A stretch of 54,596 nucleotides of DNA from Scleroderma bovista (Eukaryota > Basidiomycota > Agaricomycetes > Boletales > Sclerodermataceae). The position numbers and the translations under genes are program-made. Positions 26,332 to 40,199 of this stretch are shown piece after piece. The stretch lies in assembly GCA_037178675.1 (NCBI GenBank), contig JAYMGJ010000164.1, positions 1-54,596 of the forward strand. Direction: 5' to 3'. A model generated the notes under the pieces. It was given only the letters and a program-made list of their open reading frames with translations, had not been told where the DNA came from and did not search any database. Numbering within the stretch: position 1 is the first letter of the stretch; each line of letters begins with the position of its first letter.

Positions 26332-26434
26332 GATGCCTGGTAGGAGATTGTTCAGTGCCAAAATGTGACTAGTGACTTTACCGCAATCACGGCAGGTGCC
26401 GAGCTGTCCCGAGCCATCTTATCTTACTAAGGTA
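26332..26434. promoter_or_regulatory. 103-bp divergent promoter, DBP5 / POF1-type
   Basis: Only 103 bp separate the two opposed start codons, so transcription and both leaders are packed very tightly or overlap. No clear TATA box is seen. Frames that seem to start inside it use GTG or TTG codons and are not credible. Confidence 0.5.
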
Positions 26435-27385
26435 ATGCCATCCTCCGTGCTACCGCCAGGATTCACAAGTAATGCTCTGCGTTCGCTCCAGAAACTCCGG
26501 CAAGGACTCTCAACAGTCGAGCTAGTCCACACGCCTCATGAGTTATGGCCATATCGACCTGGTCGCACATCGAATCCGGTTCTCCGCATATCGGTCTTGG
26601 ATTCGTCATTTAATCCTCCCACTTTGGCACACCTCGCACTGATCAACTCTCGGCTTCCCTGGCATGATCCCCCATGTGACCAAGTCACTACCTCTGACAC
26701 GCTAGACTATGACGCAAGGCTTCTTTTATTGTCCGTTCGCAACGCGGACAAGTCCTTAAAGCCAGGGGATGCGAGTTACATCCAGCGACTCGAGATGATG
26801 TATCTCCTGTCGCGCAGTGTCGCTGTGGACCACACTCCATCACCTTCGCTGAATACCAACAACACTGCAATAGCAATCATCGACGAGCCCACCTTCGTTG
26901 GAAAATCAACTACATTACACCCTTTTCTCCGCACGAGACTTGCGTCGTTGCGCACCTCATTCACCTCAGCCGACTTACCTACCATTCCCCAGCCAAAACT
27001 CTTCTTCCTAATGGGCCTTGATACACTCATGCGCATTTTCTCTGTTAATTACTATGCTTCCGAGCATGAGTTAAGGCGCCTACTTCGCAACTTTTTTTCC
27101 CCGGATGCGGAGGACTGTCGTATAGTATGTGCTCGCCGAGCAAGTGAGGATGACGCAGAAAAACAAATTCAGAACATTGCGGACGAGTTTATCAGAGGGG
27201 AACGAATCCATCTGATGGATATCGGTAAGGATCAGCAAACTCGCAGTTCCAGTGAAGTCAGGGCTGAAGTCGCAGTTGGTGATAATGATTGGAGGCGACT
27301 AGTTACTGACCTTGTTACAAATTATCTTGTCGACAATAAGCTTTATGTTTCTGACACTGTAAGTTCTCCAAGTGAAGAGATATAA
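26435..27385 (+). CDS. POF1: nicotinamide-mononucleotide adenylyltransferase-like (POF1 type)
   Basis: Nucleotidylyltransferase-fold enzyme that would join a mononucleotide to ATP in NAD(+) metabolism. It is a single exon of 316 codons starting at ATG 26435. The N-terminal signature is SVLDSSFNPPTLAHLALI. This corresponds to the GxFxPxHxGH-type ATP-binding motif in the T-x-A-H variant seen in Pof1-like proteins. The substrate-side segment contains FLMGLDTLMRIF. Near the C-terminus TRSSSEVRAEV matches the ISSTxxR motif that binds ATP phosphates. Sequence between the motifs is longer than in bacterial NadD. The gene is intronless among intron-rich neighbours. The exact substrate (NMN, NaMN or another) cannot be fixed from motifs alone. 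Confidence 0.84.
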   Translation: MPSSVLPPGFTSNALRSLQKLRQGLSTVELVHTPHELWPYRPGRTSNPVLRISVLDSSFNPPTLAHLALINSRLPWHDPPCDQVTTSDTLDYDARLLLLSVRNADKSLKPGDASYIQRLEMMYLLSRSVAVDHTPSPSLNTNNTAIAIIDEPTFVGKSTTLHPFLRTRLASLRTSFTSADLPTIPQPKLFFLMGLDTLMRIFSVNYYASEHELRRLLRNFFSPDAEDCRIVCARRASEDDAEKQIQNIADEFIRGERIHLMDIGKDQQTRSSSEVRAEVAVGDNDWRRLVTDLVTNYLVDNKLYVSDTVSSPSEEI

Positions 27386-27489
27386 GAATGAATTCATTGG
27401 GTCATCATGGATGCATTTAGGGTACATGAACGTAGGATTATGAATCTAACGAGGTCTAATGGGTATTGAAACAGTAACATAAAAAGTCA

Positions 27490-30400
27490 TCATGATGCTT
27501 GAGCAAAAGCGATTGCGACATTCTACAAAAAGCGTCAGCGGAAGATCGTGAAAGCAGTAAAGCCATCCTACCTCAGAGTGGCTCAACGACACCAACACCT
27601 GTTGGATTCCCTTGCTATCCGCAGCAAACTTTGCATCGCCATGGAGGGAGACGGTAGGGACACCAGATTCGTTAGGAAGAATTTCGATATCTTTCATCGC
27701 AGAAGCGGCACCCTTCGATGACACGCCGAGCGATTTGAAAACGGCCTCCTTGCCAACCCAGCGTCCCGCGAATGAGGCTTGAGGTGAAGGTTGTGAACGA
27801 CAGTAAGCGATTTCAGCTTCGGTGAAGTTGCGCTCCACGAACGTTGGGTTCGAGGAAGGAACAGAGGAGATTAATTCTGTAGGAATGGTAAGACATCGCT
27901 TAATCAGCTGATAACAAACCCTTACCTTGGTCGACACCAACGCCAATGGCAGATGTTGCGGGTGCAAGCGCACTTGCTACCGTCTTGGCATTTGCAGTGT
28001 CGAAGGGTACATTCTTGTCGAGGTCAGCGGTGTAGGAGTAACTGCGTGTCTTAGGGTCGAAGGTGGCGCGAGCCATGGGGTTCATGAGGACAGCGAACTC
28101 GAGCTCGGCGCTGTATGGTGGACCATCCTTGATCCTGACCAAGGAGTTGGTAGTCATCATCTCAGACATGACCTTGTATGCTTCCTGGGCACGAACGCGG
28201 TTGCGGAATCGGTAGGATTCGTAGTCGGAGGGTTCCAAAGAAGCGAAGAGGTAACGAGGATGAACGACGACGGCAGTACCGCCAACTTGACCGAACCCAA
28301 AGGATGACTGGACAAGGGTCATCAGCTTTATTGACAATCTGAAATCTATTGCCTTACCATGACACCTGCACGAATACCATCAGTGTGAATAGACCGCGAT
28401 GGGAACATGAGGTTATGGTGGGCCTCGAATCTGGGGTCGACATTGTCGCTGTTGCGGTTGCCAGGAATAATACCAGTGATCACAGTTTGAAGAAGGCCGG
28501 CCATCTGCCAAGCGGCTGAGCCACCTTTCGAGTGCCCAAGCAAGCTCTTCTGTGCCATGACAGGGACAGCATTCCCATGGGTGCGACCCATCGTACGGAG
28601 GATATTGTGCCATATTTCGGTTTCATTCTTCTCGTTGGCACCAGTACTGGTTCCGTGGATGGAAAGAACGCCAACATCATCTGCAGTCAGACCCCACACA
28701 GCCAGTGCACGGCGCATAGGAGCAACGCGTGCGTCAGAGCCTTCCAGCATGCCGTAGGTTGCAAGAGCCTCCTTCTCCTGGCGACGAGCTTCCTTTTCGA
28801 TGTCAGCGACGCGGGAGGCAAAGTAGTCATCGTCAACAACACTATTCTCTGCCTTGAGAGCCTCGATTTCGTGTTGTAGTTGAACATGTTCATGACTGAG
28901 CCATTGTGAGATCTGCTGGCGTCTGAATGAGATTTGTCGGGCACGGTAGTCAAGGCCGAGAGATGGCAATGGGTAGTTCGAAGGTAATTCTCTGGCAACG
29001 GAGAGAGCTCCACGTCCAGGTGCAGGGATTGAACGACCCGCCTTATCACTAGATAACAATCAGTCAAGCGTATCAGATGCATCGGAGTCGTTACGCACGT
29101 TGAAGTTGACGTGAATGCAAGCACACCACGAATAGGGGCACCAAGCTCGAGCGCCGTCTTCGCACTCATGACAATGTGAATGCCAGTACCTTGAGATTCC
29201 ATGAACTGTGTCCAGTAATCAGCCAGAGTAAAGTTTTGGTTGTATACCGCCACATACCCCTGCGCGCGTAGTAGTAGCTGGACGAGACATCTCAGTCGGC
29301 TCGCGACCCATAGCAAATTCCGTCTCCGCATTGCTGGTAGCCTTCATGTTCGCGAACTCGTAGGAGCCCTCTTCACTGATATCATCGAAGCCTCCTGCAA
29401 TCATCACTTTGGCTTTGTTGGAGAGAATGGTATCGCAAGCGATCTCGAGGGACTGCAAGGCAGTTGCACTACGAGGTGTTCAGTCTTAAATATATGGAAT
29501 AGCAGCAGGGATCCAGTGCTCACCAGGCGCCAACGGGAATTTTGACAGGTCCGCTAGAAGACAGAAGTAAAAGGTTGATCCATCCGGCGGTAGTGTTGAT
29601 GAACCTGAAAGTTACGCTCAGGAAACCGCCCATCCGATCATCAAGCGACTTACGTTTCCTGAAGGATATCATTCTGCACGTCCTTTTCGTCACGACGATC
29701 CTTGAACATCTTTGCCAACGACTCGGTACCTCCCATACCACTACCAACGCAGGTACCGACTTCCGAGGGATGCATATGCTTGTATAACTCGTAAGGATCG
29801 GTAATGCCAGACATATTGAGGGCCTCGGCGGTGCAGACTAGGGCCCATAGCGAGGTGCGATCTGTCTGTGCGATGATATCATCGGGAATGCCATACCTTC
29901 CCGCGTGCCAACCAGTAGGAATCTGTCCTGCGACAAGGCGACTGAAGCGGAAGGCTTTGGGGACGAAGACACGTGCTCCCTTCTTAAACTTGACGAACCA
30001 CTGGTCGCCTTCGCCAGCCCAGATATCACATTTCTCTACATGTTCGTGCTTGAACTTCTCAGCCTCGGACTTGGCGACCTCGATAGGCTCCAAGTCGTGG
30101 ATCAGCTCGACTTCCTGGTTGAATACCTTCTTCTTGGGGTCGTAGCCTCGGAATAGTTCAGGTTCTATACAATTGTTTAGTGGTAATCCGACTCTGTTTA
30201 AAAATATACTCACCGATCAAGCGAACACCAGCATGAGCGAGGATTTCCTTCTCGTAACGGCTTCTAACATCCTTGTCATCAACGGGCTCACCAGTCTTGG
30301 CATCCACCCAGCCAACGTGCAGAGTACCGTCCTTAAGACGGCCGTCGAAGTGTTTGATGAAGCCCATAATCCACGCCATCTCGATGCAACCTTCGATCGT

Positions 30401-33400
30401 GAATTCTCCGCGAGCTTCCATTTCCCATCGTGTGCGTGAACTGCCCCATGGTCCAACTTCAGCGAAACCGGTGATGACGACAACTTTCTCTAGATCAATG
30501 AGACCTCTCAATTTGCTTAGTTGCTCGACCGCGGAGGTAGATTCAAGTGCGGGGAAATCGAACTTGAAGTTTGCACGCGGGACAACGTTGACCGACTGAA
30601 GGACACGTTCGCCCTCAGCACCGTTGATAACCTTGAAATCGAGTGCATTGTCGCGGGCAATAGCACGACGGAGCTCACTCTTCTGGTTGAGGTCCAATCG
30701 AATGCGAGTTACGACGTCAGCGAGGTCGGGACGATCCATTCCTCCGCTGAGGTCTGCCCAGATCGGCTCTACTTGCGTAATGCTGAAGAGGAGTGGGTGC
30801 ATCAGACCAAGGATGTTGAAGGCCATCTCTTTCGCGGAGAATGTGCGAACACCGTGTGTCTCGAGTTCCTGGGCGACCGTATTGGTGGCGCTCATGAGAC
30901 CAGTGCCGCGGGTCCACCTGGAAAAAACCTGAGTCAGGATTTAAATTGCAATCGACGGTATTTACTCACCCGATGACGGCGCCAGCCAGGCATAAGTATT
31001 CGCCCCAGCTCTCAGAGTTCCAGCGGTTGAAAAGCGTTTCGAGAGAAATCTTTGACTCTGAGTAGAGACCATCATTACCGAAGAGACCATGGTTGGGCGA
31101 GAGCGGCAGAATGACTTGAGTAGGCCGAGTAACAAACTGGCGAGACGCTTTCTTCGTCTTGACTGCACCGAGTATGCGCAGCAAATTGACAAGCATGATG
31201 CGATGAGCAAGCTCAGACTTATCGTCGAGCCCATCAATCTCGCGGCCATTCTCTGGAACAGCAGCGAATGGGAGAATATAATCCAGATCCATGCCGAGAG
31301 TGGCATAAATATAATCAATGAGAGCTTCGACGTCTTGCTTTGATCCTTGATTGAAGGGTACGACGGTGAGGGCGGAACCACGAGCACCGAAGCTTTGGTA
31401 GATGGATTGATAGTATTCGACACTGGCGCGGCTGTAGCGAGAGGTGGTGATGACGACGTGTGCACCTCCAGAGAGTAGGCCCTTCAGAATTTCAACACCA
31501 ATGGAGCCTTTGCCGACACCAGTAAGGAGAGCATTCTTGTCTTTGAATGTGGTGCCCGATGTGGCGATCTCGTGGAGGATGTCAAGGTATACGCCTGTGA
31601 GGTTGCTGGAATACTCCCAGTTGCTTCCGACTTTGCGCTTGAGATGCAAAAGCGGCACCTTGTCAGAAGAAACGGTAGTCACCACAGATATCTGAGGTCG
31701 GAGGAACTGTGAAGAAGAACGACGCGAGCGAGGCCGTTGACGAGAATCGGGCCCTTTGCGAAGTGAGCGAACGACACCTTCGTACAATGCCTTGATACGG
31801 TTCTTCTGGTCCTGGCTAATGCCTGGTTGCGATTTGACCACAGTCCACAGCTTGAGCACGTCCTCCTGGACCTTCTGGATATTGACAGTCGAAATCGTAT
31901 CACCACTAGCCATTTCCTCGACGTATGCCTCAAGTTTTCGAACATTCTCGCGCATCACCTCAGTATAAACAATGTCACCCTTGGCAGTGACCTCAGTGCG
32001 TGGAGCAGTAGGGAAAGTCACTTGAAAACGAATTAGACCGATAAGTAAAAATAATAACGCGGCAACATACCATCTTTGTAGACAGGCGGGTGCCCAATAA
32101 CTTCCCTTGTGTTGTCGATGAGTTGCTGGCCGAACTGTTTGGCAAGTACATATGTATCGCCCTTGGTAGCATCGCAGTGATTGATGTGGTGTTGCATATA
32201 GATCAAGAGCTCGGGGTCAGCACGGTTGAGGAGATTAATGCAACGAGCAGTGAGTTCTCGGTCGAGGGTTGTAAGACGTCCGTGAATGATATCGTAGTAC
32301 ATAAGAAGAGCGTCTTGGCGAACCCAATTCCAGGAGGAGTCGAAGTGACGGGCTTTCAATGGGTCGAAGACGGGCTGGATACCATCAACATAGGTGTCAC
32401 CGTGCTCCCGCGCGATTGCGTCCAAACGAGATTGCAGTTGAGCACTCGCAGCCTTTTCCTTGTCGTAAGCGATTTCGCCAGCACGAGAGTCACGGTTAAG
32501 GTAGCGCATAAACAGTTCGATCTGCTGACCAACGAATTTATCTTGCTCAGATCGGAATTTCAAGAACTCCTCGCTATTGATGACAGCACCACCACTTCCG
32601 CCGCCGCCGCCGCCGCCAGCACCGCCAGCACCAGCGAGGGATATGCCAGAGCGCTTAGCATAGACAGCGACGACGCCATCCAACCAGGCCTTTGCCTCGC
32701 CTTCGGAGGAAAGTCGCTTGGCGGGCTCCATGGTCGTGCCCAATAGAAGAACGCCATCTGCACGAGAGGAACCGAGTCCCCAGCTCTTCGACAAATGGGT
32801 CTTGATTGCAGAGACGTTGAAACCTCCTGGCATCTTCCCACCGATTAAGCGGGAAATCAAGCCTGAGGTATACTTGCCGAGCGTGCCAGGGTGCCCGACG
32901 CCGAGAGCGGAACCAAGTTCCTCGAGCGAGAGTTCTTCTCCCTTCTCGGGGGCTGAAGTAAATTCGAGCTGTAAATCGCCGAGAATTTCATTTTGCAGGG
33001 TGCTCTTGCCGCCAACGAGGTCTTTGATAGACTTGGAGAGAGGAACCTCCTCGATCTTCTTCTTCAACTTCTGAGCGATGATAGATGCCAAAATATCACC
33101 AGCCTTGAGAGGAACATCTTCGATAGCGGCGGCGGGGGCTGCAGAAGGGGCAGGAGCTGCAACAGGCGAGGGTGCGGCGGCAGCGGCCGGGGAAGGAGAG
33201 GGTGCTTCAGTAGATTCCGTAGCGGGGGCCTCAACCTCGTCCTCGAAGAGATAATAAATCTCCCGCGCGTTCTTCGCATGACAAAGTACAGCCCTCTTGC
33301 GGCTCACAGCATCGTCCTCGTTTTCATACTTCGCCTTGAGGGTCCTCGTTGCCATACCAGTGAGAACCGGCGAAGGACCAAGCTCGATGAGGCGTTCAAA

Positions 33401-36400
33401 GTGATATGCAGTGAAAAGGAGGTCTTGTGTTTCGATCCAGAGCACTGGAGACGCGAACTGGTACGAGAGAAGTTCGACAAGGATAATATATGCAAGCTTT
33501 TGAGCTTGGTCGGGCGACTCCCAGTTCTCTTGTTCCCACCGTTTCAGCACCTTATCGAGGCGCGGTGACGACGTCTGATCATAGATCAGTTGCGTGTACT
33601 CCTTCGTGATGTCGAATGGCTTCGCAACCAAGTTGGGGATGTACTTCCCAATGAGCATGTCGGGGTTGAGCAACGTGGGATTGATCTTCTTCGACAGGTC
33701 TAAACAAAATGTCAGCTTTGCAACGTCAGACGTTTAAAATGATACATACATGCTCGGAAGGGCATCACACCAGCCCACAAGTAGCGCGAGTGGAAGGGCA
33801 CATCTATGCCGGGAAGAGGTATCGTTGCAAATCCACGCTCGAGCTTGATATAACCTTCAGCTTTCTGAAGCTCTTTGGCGCGATCGAAGCATTCCGTCAC
33901 AATATCGCACAGCATCTCCTTTACTTTCTCGACCGTGAACTTCTCCGTCAACTGTGCAAGCGCATAAACAAAAAAATTCACAAAAATGACAAGCAACTCA
34001 CTTTCGCAATGTCGATCTTCTGTATTTTCAGATAGTTCAAGACATTAGTCAGCGTCTGAAGAGCCACGAGCTCCCCAGCACAAACATATTGTTGCCCCTA
34101 CAATTATACGTGAACAGCGTTCTCATAAATTGAGCGATATGGTTACCTCAACATTGTAGTTGACAATCTCTAAGAGGGTGGTTGTGCTGGTTGCGATCGT
34201 GTCCACAACTTCGCGCAATGCCGTTTCACTGAAAGTCTTTGAGATGCGACCAGGATTGACGGCACACATGGCGTAGTTGGAGCGATTGTGTGCATCCCGT
34301 TCCACGGCGCGTTGCATGGTGATGCCACGGTAGAAGACGACATCGACGAGGGCAGAAATGTGCAGAACATCGGCGATGGAAGCGAGAGCAGAGTATTCAC
34401 CAAGCGAATGGCCGGCGAAGGCACAGTCATTTTGTACGAAGCCTTTGGCACGCATATCTTCAAAGGCGGCCTTCTCCGTGACCACGAGAGCGATCTGAGC
34501 AAATTGGGTGGCAAAAAGCAAGCCATTAGGGTGACTGAAAGTATATTTTGGCGTGCGGATGTCGATATCAGAAAATAGTGGGAGAGTCTTGACGTTGCCG
34601 TCCTTGTCCATAGTGTCATATGACATGTCCATGTATCGCTGGCGAATCTCCTGGCCCTTGATACCACCGAAGTGAATTGTCTTCTGTTTCGGATTGTCCT
34701 TGACGATCTCGATGATGGAAAAGCCGTAGACGGCGCGCAAATGAGCATCAGCACCGTCCCAGACCGCACGTGCCGCAGGAGACGAATTGTAAAGGTCCAT
34801 ACCCATGCCGGGCTCTTGCGAGCCTTGACCAGTGAAAACATAGACAGTGGTGGGTTGCGCAACCTCAGCATTGCCATCGATGACCTTCTCGTCGCGCTCG
34901 TTAAATGTCTCCACCTTCACAACCATATTACCATCACGCATGCCGATGTGACGAATCTTGACCGTCAGCTGATCTCCAGGTAGGACCATTCCAACGAAGC
35001 TCACGTCATACCTATGAGGCAGTTAGAAAGATAGACACCAAAGAACAAAGAAAAGCATACGCAATAACGCGAGCAGGATTGCCCTCAGCAACAACGTTCT
35101 CCACAAATTTCCTCGTTGCGGCACTGGACCACATTCCATGAGTGATGGTGCCCGGGAGAGAAGCGTAGTCTGAGAAGTAGGGATTGACATGAATGGGGTT
35201 GAAATCGCCAGATATGATAGAGTACGGCTCGTTCGTCAGTGGAGCAGTGAACGTAGTCGAGACAGTCTTGGACATTGTGTAACCCTCGTTCGCTAGAGGT
35301 GTGAGACGCCCTTCTGGAACGCCGTGTCGCTGGAGATATGTGACAACAGGATTGCCTTGGCAGCCCTCTTGATTGAAGTCCACGGAGCCGACTTTCTTGA
35401 GACGCTTGAGTTGGTCGCGAAGGAACACGTCCCCAGTGACACAGACGTCGCGGTAGGAAGTCTTGTCCTTGAAAGTGACCTGAGAACGCACGCGGAAAAC
35501 AAGAGTAATGCCAGCTTTGACAGGTTTGTCGACCTCCCAGTCCAGCCATTCCTTTGACTCGACCACGCCAACAGCAGCAGCATCAGGCAGCTCGACAACA
35601 TAGTCGGGTTCATCGACGGCCTCAAACGTATTTTCGAAGTCGGTGAAACGACCGCGGTAAAGGAAAGAGGATGACACTTCGATGATCGGCTTACCGTCAC
35701 GAAAGACGCGTCCCTTGACTTGAACCGCTTTTCCTGCATCCGTATTCTTCACAGACGCAATGCGGGCATCAGCAATACAAGCGTCGCCAGCCTCAAGGGC
35801 CTCGGCGCCAGGGAGGAGCCGGAAACCGTTTGACAAGTGGACGAGTTTGAGGAGATCTCCATCAATAACAGGAGGGAAGATAGCCTTCATGATAGCCTGT
35901 AGCGCATGTCAGCAACGAAACAAAGCCAGACTACAACCAGTCTAATTACCTGCCAGCCGGTGACAATTGCGAAGTCCATCGGAGCCTTGACCTTGGTCGT
36001 TCGGGCAAGCTTGTAGGCCTCATTCTGGTTGCCTACGACCCCACAGAACGTTTCCACCTGCTGGCCAGAGATCGCGACCTCGGGCCCAATGAAGGTCTCG
36101 TGAAGGCCGATCTCCGGCAATGGCTCCTGATCACCGAACCACAACTTCCAATAAAACTCTTTGATGCGATGGTTGCGACCTTCGGAGACTTCATGGATGG
36201 GGATTGACCCCATGCTGGGAACGTACTTGAATTGGAGGAACAATGGGACGGAGCTATTGCGGCGATCCTCGGAAAGTGTAACATCTATCAACTTCGATGA
36301 TGCAGAGTATTTGATTTCGACAGCCTTGAAGTCAGCCTTATGCGCGCCAAACGAACGAGCAGCACCATAGAAGGTCAGCGAGACGGGAGAGTCACCCTCC

Positions 36401-39400
36401 AGTCCGATAACGACGCGTTGGCCAGCACGAGGGCGGAGAGCGCGACGAAGGGGATTATCGATGTATGCACTCCCTTGCACGATGGTCTCCGAGGTTAAGA
36501 GCGCCTTCAGCCAGTTCAGTTCGGAACCAGACAAAACTTCAAGCCATTCGGAGACATCGGGAAGCACGCTGCCAACTTTATAGGTAATACTCGTAGACGA
36601 TTTCTTTACCTCGACGTTATCTGGAACATCGAATTCTTCGGGCTCGGGGGCGAGGTAGTCGATGGTGGGAATCTGGTCGGCATCACCTCCATAGGAATGC
36701 TCCAAGAGTTGCTCGATGAGTTGCGAAGTAATGTTCCCTAAAAGGTCTTTGATGGGCTCATCCTTGACTTTGGAGTATTTGACTGCAACGGGGCCCTGCA
36801 AGATGCACACACGCTGGGGGTCTTGGTCGAAAACAGCTTCGATGTCCTCCGCAGCCCAGAGCGAATCCTACAGGTTGGTGAGCAAAGATAAATGAAAACT
36901 GACATTGTACAAACCTTCTTGAACCAAACTTCGAAACTGGCGTCCAAAATAGGAATGAAAGGAGCAGGCTTCTGACCGGGACGCTGCGAAATGGTGAGGA
37001 AATAAGCACGGTCTTCGGCCGCCAAAAGCTGCTCCGTAGCTGCAGAGTATTTGTCGAAGAATTCAGTGACGAAGGCAGTAGGATTATCGAGCTGGTTGAA
37101 GCTTTGCAAGATACTTGGTTTGAGATCACCGTTAACGCCAGCGAAGCGTTCTTCGACACGCCTCAACCAGTCTCCAGTTAAGTTGCGCAAACTGGTGTCG
37201 ATCCAGCGGTCCTGGTGAGCAACATACATCAGGCGGACCATGCGGAGGGTAACCTCCTCATAGGTCATGTCACCCAGGTCAAACGCGACAGTCCCATCTT
37301 TCTTCCACCCAAACCAAGGCTTTGCAAAGTCCTTGTTGAGTTTCTCGATGATCTCCGCCTTGCGCTCAGCAAGCCAAGCGGCACGCTTATCCTTTGGCAT
37401 CTTGAATACCGTGTCGTCGAACTCCTTCCATAACTTGACAGCGCGAGTGGCGACCTTGTGGATGGGTTCCCCAAGCTCCGAGCGAACAGTGAGGATACCA
37501 CCGGTTGGCTTGACGTAGGTGTTCTCCCAGTCTGTGTCACTGACACCGGGAGCAGCAACGATGAGGTCCTTGACGGAAGAGCTCGTGTGAGCCTCCTTGG
37601 CAACCATAACGCGACTAGCGAACAAGAACCCGTCGAAGGGCATGGGCTGCGTGTTGTATTTCGCCTTTGACCAGTCTCCAGTGAAGTACGGCCAAAGGTC
37701 ATCTGCCCCACCGAAGCCAGACCCTCCAACGAGACAGATGTTGTCGTGCTGGCGAATGGCGCTGTAGGTCTTAAGAATTGGCATATGGAAGTCCTCATAG
37801 GAGTGGTGACCACCGGCACGGCCACCAGTCCACTGAAGGATGATGGGGAAATCTGGGTTGGCCGCTGCAATGTTGACGACTTGCCGGATGCCGTCGACGG
37901 AGCCAGGCTTGAAAGAGACGTGCTTGATACCAGCGCTGCGCAATCCAGCTATGATCTCGGCCGCCTTTTCTGTGCTGGGAATGCCAGCAGCGACACAAAA
38001 GCCCTCGACGGGCAATCCTTCGCGACGCAACTCCTGCCAGAGCGGGAACTGGAAGCCGAACTGCTTCGGGTTGATGTAAAGAGAGTTGAGCGTGATACCA
38101 ACACCTTCGGGAATCTTCGCTTGGATCTCCGCCATCTTCTTTCGGAGTGCAGAAGCATTGTAGTGACCACCACCGGCAAGTTCGATGTGGAAGCCAGCGG
38201 ACAGAACGGCCGATACGAAGCCGGCTTTCACAGTGGTTGGCGTCATTCCAGCGACCATGATCGGAGGCTTGCCCAGCAGCCGCGAGAAACGCGTGTCGAG
38301 ATGAACGGTTCCGTCACTGCGACATGACATTAGGACGTGTGTCAGACCCCAAATGTGAACGCATACCTCGTTTTGATCAGCTTGGGTGCATACTTCTTAC
38401 TCCACCATTCTTCATATTGAACGTCATCGACATCGAATAACTCAGCCTCACCACGGCCCTTGTCGCCGAGGATGATAACACGAACACCGCGACCCTCGAG
38501 ATTACGAGCAGTGAGGGGGCCAATGCCGTTCACGCCACCCGGGCCGAAATCGATAATATGAGTCGCGGTCTCCGGGAAGCCGGTGGCAATGTCCCAGTGG
38601 ATGGGAGAGGTGAAAATTTGGTCGCAAAGTGATCGGGTGATTGAAGAAGAGAGCTCGCGCATGTCAGAACCTGCAACACATTCAGTTTGCACATATCTCA
38701 AGGATAGATATGAAATTGCTTACCATCTTCGGTGTTGAACACGGGAATTCCCAATTCATCAGGAGTCCAGAGCTCCCCGCCCTTGAGATCCTCTTCACAT
38801 AGTTTGTCGGTCGCTCCAGCCATGTAGACGCTGTGGTACGGCGCGTTCACCACCAAGAAACGAACGCCGAACGCGGGTTTCCGTTGAGAGTATGGCACTT
38901 TGCTTTGGTCGAGGCCGCTGGGGGCGCGAACTTTCCTGAGGTTCGTGACCAGACCGTATAAAGAACGTGGAGGCCCGGTGACCACGAAGTTTCGCGGGCC
39001 GTTGTAGAGAGACACCGATAGCTGGGAATGTGAAGGAAGGTGCTTGTTAGTTGCGTTGATATGTTGCTCCAGCGCGGGCAGCTCAAGACCATTGATGGAA
39101 AGCATAGGCGTAGGATGGCCCTCACCGCCTTCGACAGAGTCACTGACGAGGCTCGGCTCGAGAGCCAATACGGGGAAGGCCTCCTGGCCGCGCATACCGC
39201 CGAAGAACAGCCAGCGAAGGGCTTTCTTTGCGTTGTCGTCGAAGGATTCATAGGTGCTGGAGGCGGCTATCGCGACGGCCGAGACAAGGCCTTGCGAATG
39301 GCCAGTAGTGCCATCAAGTCGGTCACGGAGCTCGCCGGGAGCCAAACCCGCCACCTTACAGATAACGAGGTACTGAATGAGCTGAGTTAGTCCAATAAGA

Positions 39401-40199
39401 GGGAAGGAGATCGGGATGGACGCGAGATAGGTAGTAGATGGTCTAGGCACAGAGCCCGACAGCCATGATGCGACATCCATGCCATAATTGTAGTAGCTGG
39501 AGGCTGCATGGGCAGCAGCAAGGGGGACGAGGACCTCGTTGGTGATAGCGGTAATTAGAGGTGAGACGTAAGGCTTATACGAGTCGTAAAGTGTCTGAAG
39601 TTCGTCAAAGTATACTTCGTTGGTGCCCTGGCCACCGAAAAGGGCATATATGGATGCGTCGCCGTCGGATGCGGCGGTGAGGAGGGCAGATGTCTGCAGA
39701 GAGACGGGAGCCACGGCCTGCTGCTCGAGAGCGGCACGTGCAGCAAAGAAAGCGGCGAGAATGGTGCTTCGCACGTCCGCATCGAACGCGCTGACAAAGG
39801 TGTATAGATCTGTGTCGCTAAGGTAGGTAGAGACAAAGTGCGCAAAAGCGGCAGAGAGCAAGGATGTGGAAGCCTTGGTATACTCGGCATCATCTAGCAG
39901 TCTCTGTGCGACAAAGGAGAGGAAGCGTGCAAAGAGGACGGCTTCGGCTTGCGTCACGTTTTCTGGGTCCGGAGTGCTGTCTATGGTATCAGCATAAGTG
40001 ATGAAATCATCTCGAAGGACTTCAGCAGCGATCCAGTTATCACTCTGAGTGGACACGGGGATGGAGACCTGGACAGACGGTCAGCTGTGCGAGGTTGAGG
40101 CAAGTATATGCGCACCCTGGTGCCTGCAACGGCGATGACAAGTGGACGAGCAGCAATCTTGCTACGATCAGGGAGGGCGTCTCCGTTTTGGAGAGACAT
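27490..40199 (-). CDS. FAS: single-chain type-I fatty acid synthase (beta-alpha fusion)
   Basis: Cytosolic synthase making palmitoyl/stearoyl-CoA from acetyl- and malonyl-CoA. About 20 exons (introns near 50 bp) give roughly 3,900 residues. Order from ATG 40199: AT with GHSQG (40068-38700); ER with [12 protein letters not shown] and GGGHYN (38318-37000); DH with FNPIHVN (to 35062); MPT with AGHSLGEYS (34900-33700). The frame runs without a stop from the MPT tail ([19 protein letters not shown]) into the alpha N-terminus ([18 protein letters not shown]) in one exon, 33673-32071. Next comes an Ala/Pro tether and ACP with [11 protein letters not shown], Ser codon 33002-33004. KR has TGVGKGSIG and the LYSESK Tyr-Lys pair (32023-30970). 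KS has [14 protein letters not shown] and [10 protein letters not shown] (30917-27930). The PPT contains [13 protein letters not shown] and ends AFAQAS, TGA at 27490-27492. Every active-site residue examined is intact. Confidence 0.96.

Noticed and set aside
32071..33673. FAS as two separate genes (alpha and beta)
   Set aside because: One uninterrupted exon joins the MPT tail to the alpha N-terminus, with no stop or promoter-like gap.
27900..40056. Numerous plus-strand open frames opposite FAS
   Set aside because: They mirror the codon bias of the long minus-strand exons and show no domains.
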